The notes beneath the pieces are model-generated. The model was not told where the DNA came from, ran no database searches, and saw only the letters and a program-made list of their open reading frames with translations. A DNA stretch of 64,000 bases from AC-38 sp033856025 (GTDB taxonomy: Bacteria > Actinomycetota > Thermoleophilia > Solirubrobacterales > Solirubrobacteraceae). Shown here in pieces: positions 51,549 through 58,606 of the stretch (position 1 is its first letter; each line of letters opens with the position of its first letter). A program made the position numbers and the translations under genes. The stretch lies in contig JAWVFQ010000026.1 of the NCBI GenBank assembly GCA_033856025.1, forward strand, positions 37,252 to 101,251, given 5' to 3'.

Positions 51549-51617
51549 CTAGGCGTCCAGGTCCACGCGGACCGTCAGGAGTCCGGCCGCGTCCACGTAC
51601 CGCGCCCAGGCCGCGGC
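51549..51617 (-). pseudogene. Remnant C-terminus of a DUF385-type gene
   Basis: The minus-strand frame ends AAAWARYVDAAGLLTVRVDLDA-stop. It closely resembles the end of the intact DUF385 protein at 52351-52836 (APAVRAMGTQLLTVRVDLHP). Only about 22 codons remain; upstream of them the frame has no similarity to the family. It sits directly beside the EamA stop, as the intact copy sits beside an EamA-like remnant. Confidence 0.45.
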
Positions 51618-52327
51618 CTGCCCCACAACCCTTTTGGTAAGGAAGCGCCGAAGTCGTTGAGTGCCGCGCGCTGCCGGTCCGTTTCCCTGTCGACCGTTGC
51701 CGTCACGCGGAGATGTCGCGGGCGCCAGATCTTCCATCGAGCGACGATGCGTCGACTGCTCAATGACTTGTCGAGCGCCTCATCGTGCAAGCCCAGGACT
51801 GCCTTGGTCTTAGGCGCGAGCCTGATGAGGCTCGCGAACAATGGCCTTGCTGGACTGTAGACAGGCGTCTCCCCCATATACGCCGCGGCCCTTACCGGAG
51901 TTTTCTCATGTAGTGGCAACGCGCGGGGAATTGGCCACAGCTCGCTGACAGAGGCGCCGGCGGCTAGCACCCGTTGCTCTGTCGGGTCTCCGAGAGCAAT
52001 TTCTCCGCTCAACGGCAGCGACTCGAGCTCGCCGTCGAGATCCCACAGGAGGGTGACGGGACCAATCGTCACCGGCTGGCGACCGCGGTTTACGACGAGC
52101 ACTTCGATGTGCGGACCCCGACGGTCTACCCCCGCGCTGCTACTTACGCTTATCCGTGACCTGTCGTTTAGCTCGCGCCACACTGTGACGGCCACCGCGA
52201 CGCCGGCAAAGCACGCGCTCGCGACAGACACCCAAAGCGGCGCCGTTGACCCGCCAGATCCCGTTTCGACGATGACATGGGCCACCGCGTCGCGTAGTCC
52301 GAAGGGGAAAGGGAACGGAGCGTCCAT
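51575..52327 (-). CDS. Single-helix membrane protein of unknown function in an inserted segment
   Basis: The 250-residue protein has one membrane helix near residues 30-48 (APLWVSVASACFAGVAVAVTVW). A predicted beta-rich domain follows (RRGPHIEVLVVNRGRQPVTIGPVTLLWDL, then SLPLSGEIALGD), with a basic C-terminal part. The beta part looks like a small Ig-like fold; no family was recognised. ATG 52327 is the likely start. By eye its codon use is less GC-biased than the neighbours', and the gene lies between direct repeats and remnants of flanking genes, consistent with insertion. Confidence 0.6.
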   Translation of the reverse strand: MDAPFPFPFGLRDAVAHVIVETGSGGSTAPLWVSVASACFAGVAVAVTVWRELNDRSRISVSSSAGVDRRGPHIEVLVVNRGRQPVTIGPVTLLWDLDGELESLPLSGEIALGDPTEQRVLAAGASVSELWPIPRALPLHEKTPVRAAAYMGETPVYSPARPLFASLIRLAPKTKAVLGLHDEALDKSLSSRRIVARWKIWRPRHLRVTATVDRETDRQRAALNDFGASLPKGLWGRPRPGRGTWTRPDS

Positions 52328-52350
52328 CTCTTAGACGCAAACTACCGCCG

Positions 52351-52836
52351 TCACGCACGGCGCGAGCGATGTCGTCGTGGCCCTGATCGCCGCGGGCTGA
52401 ACCGATAGGGATGGAGGTCGACCCGGACGGTCAACAGCTGGGTCCCCATGGCGCGCACCGCGGGCGCGTTGATCCGGTAGCTCGGGCGGCGCTTGGCGAT
52501 CCAGCGCTGGCGCGCGAGCGGGTCGTCCGCCGGCATGACATGCGCCGTCCCGGTGCGCCACCGCGCCCGCAGCCCCTCGCGGACGCGCACGCGTACGCGC
52601 GGGTTCGCCTCCACGTTGCGCACGTAGCCGGCCCGGCGGCCGTGCTCGGCCACGATCCAGAGCGTGTCGCCGACGACGCCGTCGCCCACCGGCGTGCGGC
52701 GCGGCTTCCCGCTCCGGCGCCCGACCGTCTCGAGCAGGACGACCGACGGCGGCATCACCCCGGCGCGCAGGAGCGCCTTCAGCGGCGGGTTGGCGACGTA
52801 CTTCTGGAAGCGGTGCACGGCGCGGCGCTTGTCCAT
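52351..52836 (-). CDS. Deazaflavin-dependent (DUF385, Ddn-like) nitroreductase family protein
   Basis: The 161-residue protein has the DUF385 pattern: VVLLETVGRRSGKPRRTPVGDGVVGDTLWIVAEHGRRAGYVRNVEANPRVRVRVREG and the C-terminal GTQLLTVRVDLHP. Mycobacterial Ddn of this family uses F420H2 to reduce nitroimidazoles and quinones. The last 20 residues (Arg-rich) run through DNA that on the other strand is an EamA-like remnant, so the C-terminus may be altered. ATG 52836 is the start; the cupin gene lies 22 bases upstream. Confidence 0.87.
   Translation of the reverse strand: MDKRRAVHRFQKYVANPPLKALLRAGVMPPSVVLLETVGRRSGKPRRTPVGDGVVGDTLWIVAEHGRRAGYVRNVEANPRVRVRVREGLRARWRTGTAHVMPADDPLARQRWIAKRRPSYRINAPAVRAMGTQLLTVRVDLHPYRFSPRRSGPRRHRSRRA
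52371..52400 (+). pseudogene. Remnant C-terminus of an EamA-like gene
   Basis: The plus strand reads VVVALIAAG-stop, nearly the same as the end of the intact EamA gene (GVVLIAAG-stop) at 51510-51539. The last 17 bases are identical in both. No upstream EamA sequence is present. Confidence 0.4.
52384..52400. repeat. Right copy of the 17-bp direct repeat
   Basis: It is identical to 51523-51539, and weaker similarity continues on both sides (for example AGGTCCACGCGGACCGTCA against AGGTCGACCCGGACGGTCA). The copies are 861 bases apart. Confidence 0.85.
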
Positions 52837-52858
52837 CGCCCGCAGTTTGGCGGATGGC

Positions 52859-53455
52859 CTAGCGGCGAGGCGTGACCGGGCCCGCCGTGTACCCGCGCCG
52901 CGCTCCCAACCGGGCGAGCGGGGGGACGATGAGCCGCTGGAGGGGGCGGGGCGGCATGGGCGGGAAGTGCAGCTCGACCATGTCGCCGTAGTGCTGGGCC
53001 AGCACCATCGCCTGGAGCACTGCGCCCGGCGTCTTGGGGAGCGCGTGGCGCGTCAGCACGCCCGCGCGGTTGAGCGTGGCGGCGTCTTCGAGGAAGTCCT
53101 GCAGCGTCTCGGGCGGGCGCGCGTCGCACACCACGTAGGCCACCTCGTTCGATCGGTTGCGGTAGGAGTGGCGCGTGCCGGGGGGCACGTGGGCACTCTC
53201 GCCGGGGCCGGCGGCCGTCCATCGGCGGCCGGACAGGAACTCGGCCTCGCCCTCGTGGACCGTGAAGCGCTCGTCCATCGTGGGGTGAACGTGTGGCGTG
53301 ACGCCGCCGCCGGGCTGCACCCACGTGTGGATGCGCAGGAAGTCGCCGTCGTCGTCGCTCAGCGGCTCGAACCGGTAGTGCTGACGCAGGACGGGGTCGA
53401 CGACCAGCTCGCCCTGCCCCTCGGCGGCCGCCGTAGGCTGCTCTAACCTAGCCAC
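52859..53455 (-). CDS. Cupin domain protein
   Basis: The 198-residue protein has a cupin fold: GGGVTPHVHPTMDERFTVHEGEAEFLSGRRWTAAGPGESAHVPPGTRHSYRN contains the two cupin motifs with metal-binding His, Glu and His residues. The C-terminal half (about 115-190) is helical with MPPRPLQRLIVPPLARLG. The reaction is unknown; small cupins often act as dioxygenases or sensors. ATG 53455 lies in a CTAGG-rich stretch shared with the divergent TetR gene, so it is the likely target of that regulator. Confidence 0.87.
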   Translation of the reverse strand: MARLEQPTAAAEGQGELVVDPVLRQHYRFEPLSDDDGDFLRIHTWVQPGGGVTPHVHPTMDERFTVHEGEAEFLSGRRWTAAGPGESAHVPPGTRHSYRNRSNEVAYVVCDARPPETLQDFLEDAATLNRAGVLTRHALPKTPGAVLQAMVLAQHYGDMVELHFPPMPPRPLQRLIVPPLARLGARRGYTAGPVTPRR

Positions 53456-53486
53456 GACTAGGAACCTACCTAGGGACCACTAGGTT
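53445..53486. promoter_or_regulatory. Candidate operator with clustered CTAGG motifs
   Basis: This 42-base stretch holds AACCTAG (53445-53451), CTAGG (53458-53462), CCTAGG (53469-53474) and CTAGGTT (53480-53486). The outer pair is an exact inverted repeat, and the forward CTAGG copies are spaced 12 and 10 bases. It covers the start of the cupin gene and reaches the TTG of the TetR gene, in an otherwise CTAG-poor sequence. Confidence 0.6.
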
Positions 53487-54120
53487 GTCAACCGCCCGCC
53501 CCCGCCCCCGTCCCCATGCCCAGCCGCACCCCCGCCGCCGCCTCCCGGCCGCCGAGCGGCGCGAGGTCATCGAGCGCGCGGCGCTGGACGTCTTCACCGA
53601 GCGCGGGTACCACGGCGCCTCCATGGACGAGATCGCGCGGCGCTCCGGCGTCACCGTCCCCGTCGTGTACGACCACTTCGCCTCCAAGGTCGAACTGCAC
53701 AAGCGCCTGCTCGAGCGCACGCGGGACGAGCTCGTTGCCATGTGGGCGGCCGCGTTCGCCGGCGACGCGCCGCTGCGCGAACGCTTCCCCCCAGCCATCG
53801 AGGCTTGGGCGGTGTACGTCGAGTCGCACCCCTACGCCCCGCGCATGTTCTTCCACGAGACGACCGGGGTCCCCGAGGTGCAGGTGCTGCACCGGGCGGT
53901 CCAGGAGGGCGCGCGGCAGGTCTTCGCGGTCATGGTCGGGCACGAGGCGGGGCCTGAGTACTCGCACGACGACCTCGTCATGGCGGCCGAGGTGATGCGC
54001 TCCGGGCTCACGGGGCTGGCCGTCTGGTGGCAGGACCATCCCGATGTCCCGCGCGAGCGCGTCGTCGCGGCGGCGCTGAACGTGGTGTGGGCGGGACTGG
54101 AACGCCTCAGCGCAGGCTGA
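53485..54120 (+). CDS. TetR family transcriptional regulator
   Basis: The 211-residue protein has a TetR HTH at about residues 28-72 (RREVIERAALDVFTERGYHGASMDEIARRSGVTVPVVYDHFASKVELHKRL). A helical C-terminal domain with FHETTGVPEVQVLHRAV and LTGLAVWWQDHPDVP follows. TTG 53485 is the start and overlaps the last CTAGG motif, so the regulator probably represses its own gene and the divergent cupin gene. The ligand is unknown. The 3' end overlaps the convergent HAD gene by 14 bases. Confidence 0.9.
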   Translation: MSTARPRPRPHAQPHPRRRLPAAERREVIERAALDVFTERGYHGASMDEIARRSGVTVPVVYDHFASKVELHKRLLERTRDELVAMWAAAFAGDAPLRERFPPAIEAWAVYVESHPYAPRMFFHETTGVPEVQVLHRAVQEGARQVFAVMVGHEAGPEYSHDDLVMAAEVMRSGLTGLAVWWQDHPDVPRERVVAAALNVVWAGLERLSAG

Positions 54121-54721
54121 CCCCCAGCAGCTCCTCGAGCTGCGGGATCGTCTGGTCGGCCGTGACGTGGTGCACGGTGGCCATCCCCAGCTCGGCCGCC
54201 GGCTTGAGATTGGGCGGGAGGTCGTCCACGAACACGCAGTCGGCGGGCTCCAGCCCGATCGCCTCGGCGCCCAGCGCGTAGATCTCGGGCAGCGGCTTGC
54301 GCATCCCCACCTCGCCGGAGATGACCGTCCCGTCGAACAGCTCGGGGAAGCGCGAGCGGTCGTAGCGCCCCTTGCCCCAGGAGTTCGAGACCAGGCCGGT
54401 GCGCACGCCGGCGCGCTTGGCCGCGGCCACGGCGCCCAGCATGTCCTCGTCCGGGCGCATCCCGGCGAACAGCCGGTCGATCAGGCCGAGCGGGTCCTGC
54501 ACGCCCAGCACGGCGGCGAAGCGCGGCTCGAACTCCTCCTCGGTCAGCCGGCCCTCCTCCAGGTCGAACAGGAGCCGCTGCGCCTCGGGGTCGCCGCGGA
54601 AGCGGTCGCGCACCGCGCCCGGCGCGAGGCCCTCGGCCTCGCAGAAGTCCTGGAAGGACTGGAAGACGTTGGTCGTCAGGACCCCGCCGAAGTCCACGAG
54701 CAGTCCGCGCCTAGTCGCCAT
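54107..54721 (-). CDS. HAD superfamily hydrolase
   Basis: The 204-residue protein has a HAD fold of subfamily I: motif I is LLVDFGGVLT, motif II LVSNSWG, motif III GMRKPLPEIY with the Lys, and motif IV VFVDDLPPNLKPA. In motif I the second acidic residue is Gly (D-F-G instead of D-x-D), as seen in the epoxide-hydrolase-type and some phosphatase branches, so the nature of the catalysed step is less certain. ATG 54721 overlaps the end of the phosphotransferase gene by 11 bases. Confidence 0.87.
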   Translation of the reverse strand: MATRRGLLVDFGGVLTTNVFQSFQDFCEAEGLAPGAVRDRFRGDPEAQRLLFDLEEGRLTEEEFEPRFAAVLGVQDPLGLIDRLFAGMRPDEDMLGAVAAAKRAGVRTGLVSNSWGKGRYDRSRFPELFDGTVISGEVGMRKPLPEIYALGAEAIGLEPADCVFVDDLPPNLKPAAELGMATVHHVTADQTIPQLEELLGVSLR

Positions 54722-55790
54722 GCGCGATGGAGAGCGCCCGGCGGGCGATCTCCGGCACCCCCTTGTCCAGGAGCTTGAAGAACGGGTCGTCGGTGGTCCC
54801 GGCCAGCAGGCGCTTGTAGGACCCCTCCAGGAACACGGCCGACTTCCACAGCGCCAGCGTCTGGTACCAGGCCAGGTTGGACATGGAGCGCCCCGAGCGC
54901 TCCTCGTAGCGCGCGATCAGGTCGTCCCGGCTGGGGAAGCCCTCGGCGGTGGTCACGCCGCTGAGCGCGGCGATCGGCGTCGTCCCGGCGGGCTGCGCGT
55001 CGTCGCCCGGTTGCGCATAGGTCGCCGTGAGATAGCCCAGGTCCGCCAGCGGGTCGCCGATCGTGGCCAGCTCCCAGTCGAAGATCGCCACCAGCCGCGC
55101 CGGCGTCCCCGGGCCGAACATCGTGTTGCCCAGGCGGTAGTCGCCGTGGACGATGGTGGCCGGCGGGGACTCCGGCAGGTTCTCGCGCAGCCAATCCGTC
55201 GCCGCCTCGACCTCGGGAACCCGGCGCGTGGCGTTGTGCTCCCACAGCCCGCTGAAGCGCCGGACCTGGCGGTCCAGGTAGCCCGTCGGCTTCCCGTAGC
55301 CCTCCAGCCCGGCCGACTGCCAGTCCACGGCGTGGATCTCCACCAGCGCGTCGATCAGCTCCTCGCCGATCCGCGCGCGCTGGTCCGGCGCGTCCAGGCG
55401 CTCGGGGATGGCGCCCGTGATCACGTCGCCCTCCACCTTCTCCATCACGTAGAAGGGCGCGCCGATCACCGACTCGTCGTCGCACGCAGCGAGCACGCGT
55501 GGCGTGCGCACGTCCGCCTCCTGCACGGCGCTGAGCAGGCGCGCCTCGCGCAGCACGTCGTGGGCGGACGGGGGAAGGGGGGGACGGGGGGGACGGCGCA
55601 GCACCCATTCGCCGCCGTGTCGCCGGATCACGTACGTGATGTTGGAGTGGCCCTCGCCGACGGTCTCGGCCTCGACGGGCCCCGAGCCCAGGCCCTGGGC
55701 GTCGAGGTAGGCCTCCAGCGGCCGGCGGACCAGCAGCGGCGCCAGCTCGAGCGCCGCCGCCTCCTCGGGCGTGTCGACGATCGTGCTCAC
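54711..55790 (-). CDS. APH-like phosphotransferase family protein
   Basis: The 359-residue protein has a kinase-like fold of the aminoglycoside phosphotransferase/ACAD10-11 type. VGEGHSNITYVIRRHGGEWVLRRPP is the nucleotide loop, APFYVMEKVEGDVI the hinge, and IVHGDYRLGNTMF (about 210-222) with IFDWELATIGDPLADLGY is the catalytic loop and metal site. Homologues often phosphorylate hydroxyacyl-CoA-related or other small molecules. GTG 55790 is the start and overlaps the sixA stop; the downstream HAD gene overlaps its end. Confidence 0.91.
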   Translation of the reverse strand: MSTIVDTPEEAAALELAPLLVRRPLEAYLDAQGLGSGPVEAETVGEGHSNITYVIRRHGGEWVLRRPPRPPLPPSAHDVLREARLLSAVQEADVRTPRVLAACDDESVIGAPFYVMEKVEGDVITGAIPERLDAPDQRARIGEELIDALVEIHAVDWQSAGLEGYGKPTGYLDRQVRRFSGLWEHNATRRVPEVEAATDWLRENLPESPPATIVHGDYRLGNTMFGPGTPARLVAIFDWELATIGDPLADLGYLTATYAQPGDDAQPAGTTPIAALSGVTTAEGFPSRDDLIARYEERSGRSMSNLAWYQTLALWKSAVFLEGSYKRLLAGTTDDPFFKLLDKGVPEIARRALSIAHGD

Positions 55791-56254
55791 AGCGCGATCG
55801 CCTCGGTCTCCTCGGGGCGCAGCAGCACGAACAGCTCGGCCCCGCCGTTGACTCGCACCGCCGCCACGCCGCCCTTCTTGAGGTCGACGCGCCCGCCGGT
55901 CAAGTCGTGGACCACCTGGCTGAAGTCGGGCTCGTGGCCGACGGCGAGGATGGCGTCGCCGTCGTCGTGGCCGGCCAGCAGGTCGCGCGCGTCCGCGGCG
56001 TCCCAGCCGCCGGAGAGCGCCTCGACGACCTCCGGCTCGACGCCCAGCGACTCGCAGGCCAGACGCGCCGTGTCACGAGCGCGCACGCGCGGGGAGGTGT
56101 ACGCGGCGGCCAGCTCCACGCCGACCTTGGCCAGCGCCGCGCCGGCGTCGCGGGCCTGGCGCTCGCCGCGCGGCGTGAGACGGCGCTCCGCGTCGGGGCG
56201 CGCGTCGTGTGGCTCCGCCTCGCCGTGGCGGAGCAGCCAGAGCTCCCGGGCCAT
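55787..56254 (-). CDS. sixA: Phosphohistidine phosphatase SixA-like
   Basis: The 155-residue protein has the histidine phosphatase signature ELWLLRHGEAEPHDARPDAERRLTPRGERQA (catalytic His in RHG). YTSPRVRARDTARLA supplies the second Arg, and ILAVGHEPDFSQVVHDLTGG has the second His. It fits SixA, which removes phosphate from histidine residues of signalling proteins, though small-molecule activity is possible. ATG 56254 is the start. It overlaps the phosphotransferase start by four bases. Confidence 0.9.
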   Translation of the reverse strand: MARELWLLRHGEAEPHDARPDAERRLTPRGERQARDAGAALAKVGVELAAAYTSPRVRARDTARLACESLGVEPEVVEALSGGWDAADARDLLAGHDDGDAILAVGHEPDFSQVVHDLTGGRVDLKKGGVAAVRVNGGAELFVLLRPEETEAIAL

Positions 56255-56267
56255 CCGGCGCGGGACG

Positions 56268-56921
56268 CTAGCGGACGCTGAAGGTCTTGGTCCGCTTGTC
56301 CGACTTGACGCCGGAGGCGTCGGTGACGACGAGGTCCACGCGGTAGGAGCCGGCCTTCAGCGCCCGCGCGATGCGCTGGGAGTTGGCGCCGTTGCGGGCG
56401 GGCAGCGTTGTCGCCCACTGACGCACGAACTTTCCTCGCGACCTGCGGAAGAAGGTGGCCTTGGCCGTGCCGGCGCGCGAGGAGCGAAAGGCGATCCGCA
56501 CGCCGGTGCGCGCCGCCGTGGCCGTCAGCCGGGTCACGGCCGGCGGCAGGGCGCCCGCGGCGTTGACGTAGACGTAGCCCACCATCCCGAAGTCGTCGGT
56601 GGGGTCGCCGTGGGCCTCGCAGTAGAAGCGGTAGCGCCCCGGCTTGGTGAAGGTGCGCGAGACGCCCCCCGCGGGCCACAGGTTGGGCGGGGCGGCCACG
56701 GACGGCTGGGGCGCCACCCCCCCGTCGTTCCAGATCACGTTGTGGTCGCCGCCCTCGTTGGTGAAGGAGACGGTCTCGCCGGGCTTCACCGCGACGGTGC
56801 GCGGGGCGTAGACGTCGGTGGTCTTCGCCACGACGGACTGGTTCGCCGCCAGCGCGGGCGCGGCGGCGAGCGCGCCGAGGCACAGGGCGGCGGTGGCGAG
56901 GAGGAGGCGACGCATCTTCAT
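56268..56921 (-). CDS. Secreted cupredoxin-domain protein
   Basis: ATG 56921 gives 217 residues: a signal peptide (RRLLLATAALCLGALAAAPALA) and a cupredoxin domain (about 27-125) with TVSFTNEGGDHNVIW (His ligand) and YRFYCEAHGDPTDDFGMVGYVYV (Cys, His, Met of a type 1 copper site). A C-terminal beta-sandwich domain (about 130-217) has TFFRRSRGKFVRQW and SYRVDLVVTDASGVKS. The longer upstream frame is rejected because the signal peptide starts here. It may carry electrons or sense copper outside the cell. Confidence 0.85.
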   Translation of the reverse strand: MKMRRLLLATAALCLGALAAAPALAANQSVVAKTTDVYAPRTVAVKPGETVSFTNEGGDHNVIWNDGGVAPQPSVAAPPNLWPAGGVSRTFTKPGRYRFYCEAHGDPTDDFGMVGYVYVNAAGALPPAVTRLTATAARTGVRIAFRSSRAGTAKATFFRRSRGKFVRQWATTLPARNGANSQRIARALKAGSYRVDLVVTDASGVKSDKRTKTFSVR

Positions 56922-56981
56922 GGCGTTATACCCGTGGACGCATACGAGTTCCGGTTTCTTCCGCCTTCTAGCCTGTGCTCC

Positions 56982-57821
56982 GTGCCCGAGCTCCCCGAGG
57001 TCGAGATCGTCGCCCGCCGCATCGGCGAGGCCGTGGCCGGCGTGCCCGTGGAGAGCGCGGTGGCGCCGGGGATCAACGCGCTCAAGACGTTCGACCCACC
57101 GCTGTCGGCGCTGGAGGGGCGCACGCTGACCGGAGTGCGCCGCCGCGGCAAGCAGCTGATCGTCGGCGCCGACGACGGGCTCTCGCTCGTGGTGCACCTC
57201 ATGTCCGCCGGGCGCCTGCAGCTCTACGACAAGCGCGCCGGCCCGCGCGACCGCACGTCGCGGCTGCTCGTGCGCCTGGAGGGCGGGGGCGAGCTGCGCC
57301 TGCGCGAGTTCGGCACGCGCCAGCGGGCGTGGGTGAAGCTGCTGGCCACCGACGCGCTGGACGAGGAGTTCGCCGACCTGGGCCCCGAGGCCTGGCCCGA
57401 CCCGCCGCCCTTCGAGGAGCTGCTGGAGGGCTCCCGTCCGCTCTACACCCTGCTGCGCGACCAGCACACGATCGCCGGGATCGGGCGCTCCTGGGTGGAC
57501 GAGATCCTGTGGACGGCGCAGCTGTCGCCGTTCAAGCGCGCCGACGACCTCGTGCCGCTCGAGGCCCAGCGCCTGCGCGAGGCCACGATCGCGCGGCTGG
57601 GCGCCGCCATCGAGCACTACGAGGCGACGGTGACGCTTCCCATCCCGGACAAGCTGCCCATGCCGCTGGAGGTCCACCGCCGCGAGGGCGAGCCGTGCCC
57701 GCGCTGCGGGACGACCCTGGAGGCGGTCCACTACGAGGACTACGTCATGGCCTACTGCCCGGCCGACCAGACCGAGGGGCGAGTCCTCAAGGACCGCCGC
57801 CTCTCCCGGCTGCTCAAGTAG
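56982..57821 (+). CDS. Fpg/Nei family DNA glycosylase
   Basis: GTG 56982 gives a 279-residue enzyme beginning M-PELPEVE, so Pro2 and Glu3 are the catalytic residues. The LIVGADDGLSLVVHLMSAGRLQLY region follows, then the H2TH domain (about 130-220, HTIAGIGRSWVDEILWTAQLSPFKRA). The C-terminal zinc finger is altered: PCPRCG gives two Cys, but the end reads YCPADQ instead of YCPxCQ, and the usual Arg before it is Tyr. It removes oxidised bases such as 8-oxoguanine. It is divergent from the cupredoxin gene and 22 bases before bcp. Confidence 0.9.
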   Translation: MPELPEVEIVARRIGEAVAGVPVESAVAPGINALKTFDPPLSALEGRTLTGVRRRGKQLIVGADDGLSLVVHLMSAGRLQLYDKRAGPRDRTSRLLVRLEGGGELRLREFGTRQRAWVKLLATDALDEEFADLGPEAWPDPPPFEELLEGSRPLYTLLRDQHTIAGIGRSWVDEILWTAQLSPFKRADDLVPLEAQRLREATIARLGAAIEHYEATVTLPIPDKLPMPLEVHRREGEPCPRCGTTLEAVHYEDYVMAYCPADQTEGRVLKDRRLSRLLK

Positions 57822-57843
57822 ACACTCGCGAAAGGAAGACCCG

Positions 57844-58311
57844 ATGATCGAGCCCGGCGACGCTGCCCCCGACTTCACGCTCCCCGACCAGCGCGGCGAG
57901 CCCGTGACGCTGTCCGCCCTGCGCGGGCAGCCCGTCGTCCTCTACTTCTATCCCAAGGCCGACACGCCCGGGTGCACGGCCCAGGCCTGCGGCATCCGCG
58001 ACCGCGCGGACGACCTGGCCGCGGCGGACGCCGTCGTGCTCGGCGTCTCGCCGGACGCGCCCGAGCGCCTGGCGAAGTTCGACGCCAAGCACGAGCTCGG
58101 GTTCACGCTGCTCTCCGACGCCGACCACGCCGTGGCGCAGGCCTACGGCGTGTGGGTCGAGAAGTCGATGTACGGCAAGCGCTACTGGGGCAACGAGCGC
58201 ACGACGTTCGTCATCGGGCCCGACGGCGACGTGCTCGAGGTCATGCGGAAGGTGAAGCCGGCTCATCACGACGAGCGCGTGCTCGACGCGCTCGGCGCGA
58301 CTCCCCGCTGA
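57844..58311 (+). CDS. bcp: Peroxiredoxin, Bcp type
   Basis: The 155-residue protein has the AhpC/TSA fold: APDFTLPDQRGEPVTLSAL, VVLYFYPKADTPGCTAQACGIRD with the peroxidatic Cys (about 44) and a resolving Cys five residues on, and the closing YWGNERTTFVIGPDG. It reduces hydroperoxides with thioredoxin-like partners. ATG 57844 has GAAAGGAAG just upstream. It follows the DNA glycosylase gene, so an oxidative-damage pairing is plausible. The last 71 bases overlap the convergent coiled-coil gene. Confidence 0.94.
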   Translation: MIEPGDAAPDFTLPDQRGEPVTLSALRGQPVVLYFYPKADTPGCTAQACGIRDRADDLAAADAVVLGVSPDAPERLAKFDAKHELGFTLLSDADHAVAQAYGVWVEKSMYGKRYWGNERTTFVIGPDGDVLEVMRKVKPAHHDERVLDALGATPR

Positions 58312-58600
58312 CGCGCTCCAGCGGCGAGGCGATCGCGACCAGGCGGTCGGTGTTGTCGCCGAGCCCCTGGGTGTGGGCGCCGATCTCCGCCGTGCTGTCG
58401 TCGATGCGCCCGAGCTGGCTGCGCATGACCCGGGTGTGGTCGTCGATCGTGGCCAGCTGCTCGACGGTGGCGGCGAGCAGGCGCTGCATCTCGCGCATCG
58501 TGCGCTCCATCGACTCCAGCCGGCCCGGAAACGCACCCACCGCGCGCGCGACGCCCACCGGCAGGCCGATCAGGTCGCGCAGGAGCGCCATAGGATCCAT
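58241..58600 (-). CDS. Small coiled-coil protein, unknown function
   Basis: The open frame from ATG 58600 encodes 119 residues. A short hydrophobic start (LLRDLIGLPVGVARAVGAFPG) is followed by a long heptad-rich helix (about 30-95, RLESMERTMREMQRLLAATVEQLATIDDHTRVMRSQ) and a basic tail. It resembles small membrane-associated coiled-coil proteins of actinobacteria. Its start lies 6 bases from the divergent FMN oxidase start, and its end overlaps bcp by 71 bases. No family was recognised. Confidence 0.6.
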   Translation of the reverse strand: MDPMALLRDLIGLPVGVARAVGAFPGRLESMERTMREMQRLLAATVEQLATIDDHTRVMRSQLGRIDDSTAEIGAHTQGLGDNTDRLVAIASPLERVSGESRRARRARARRDEPASPSA

Positions 58601-58606
58601 CTTCCC

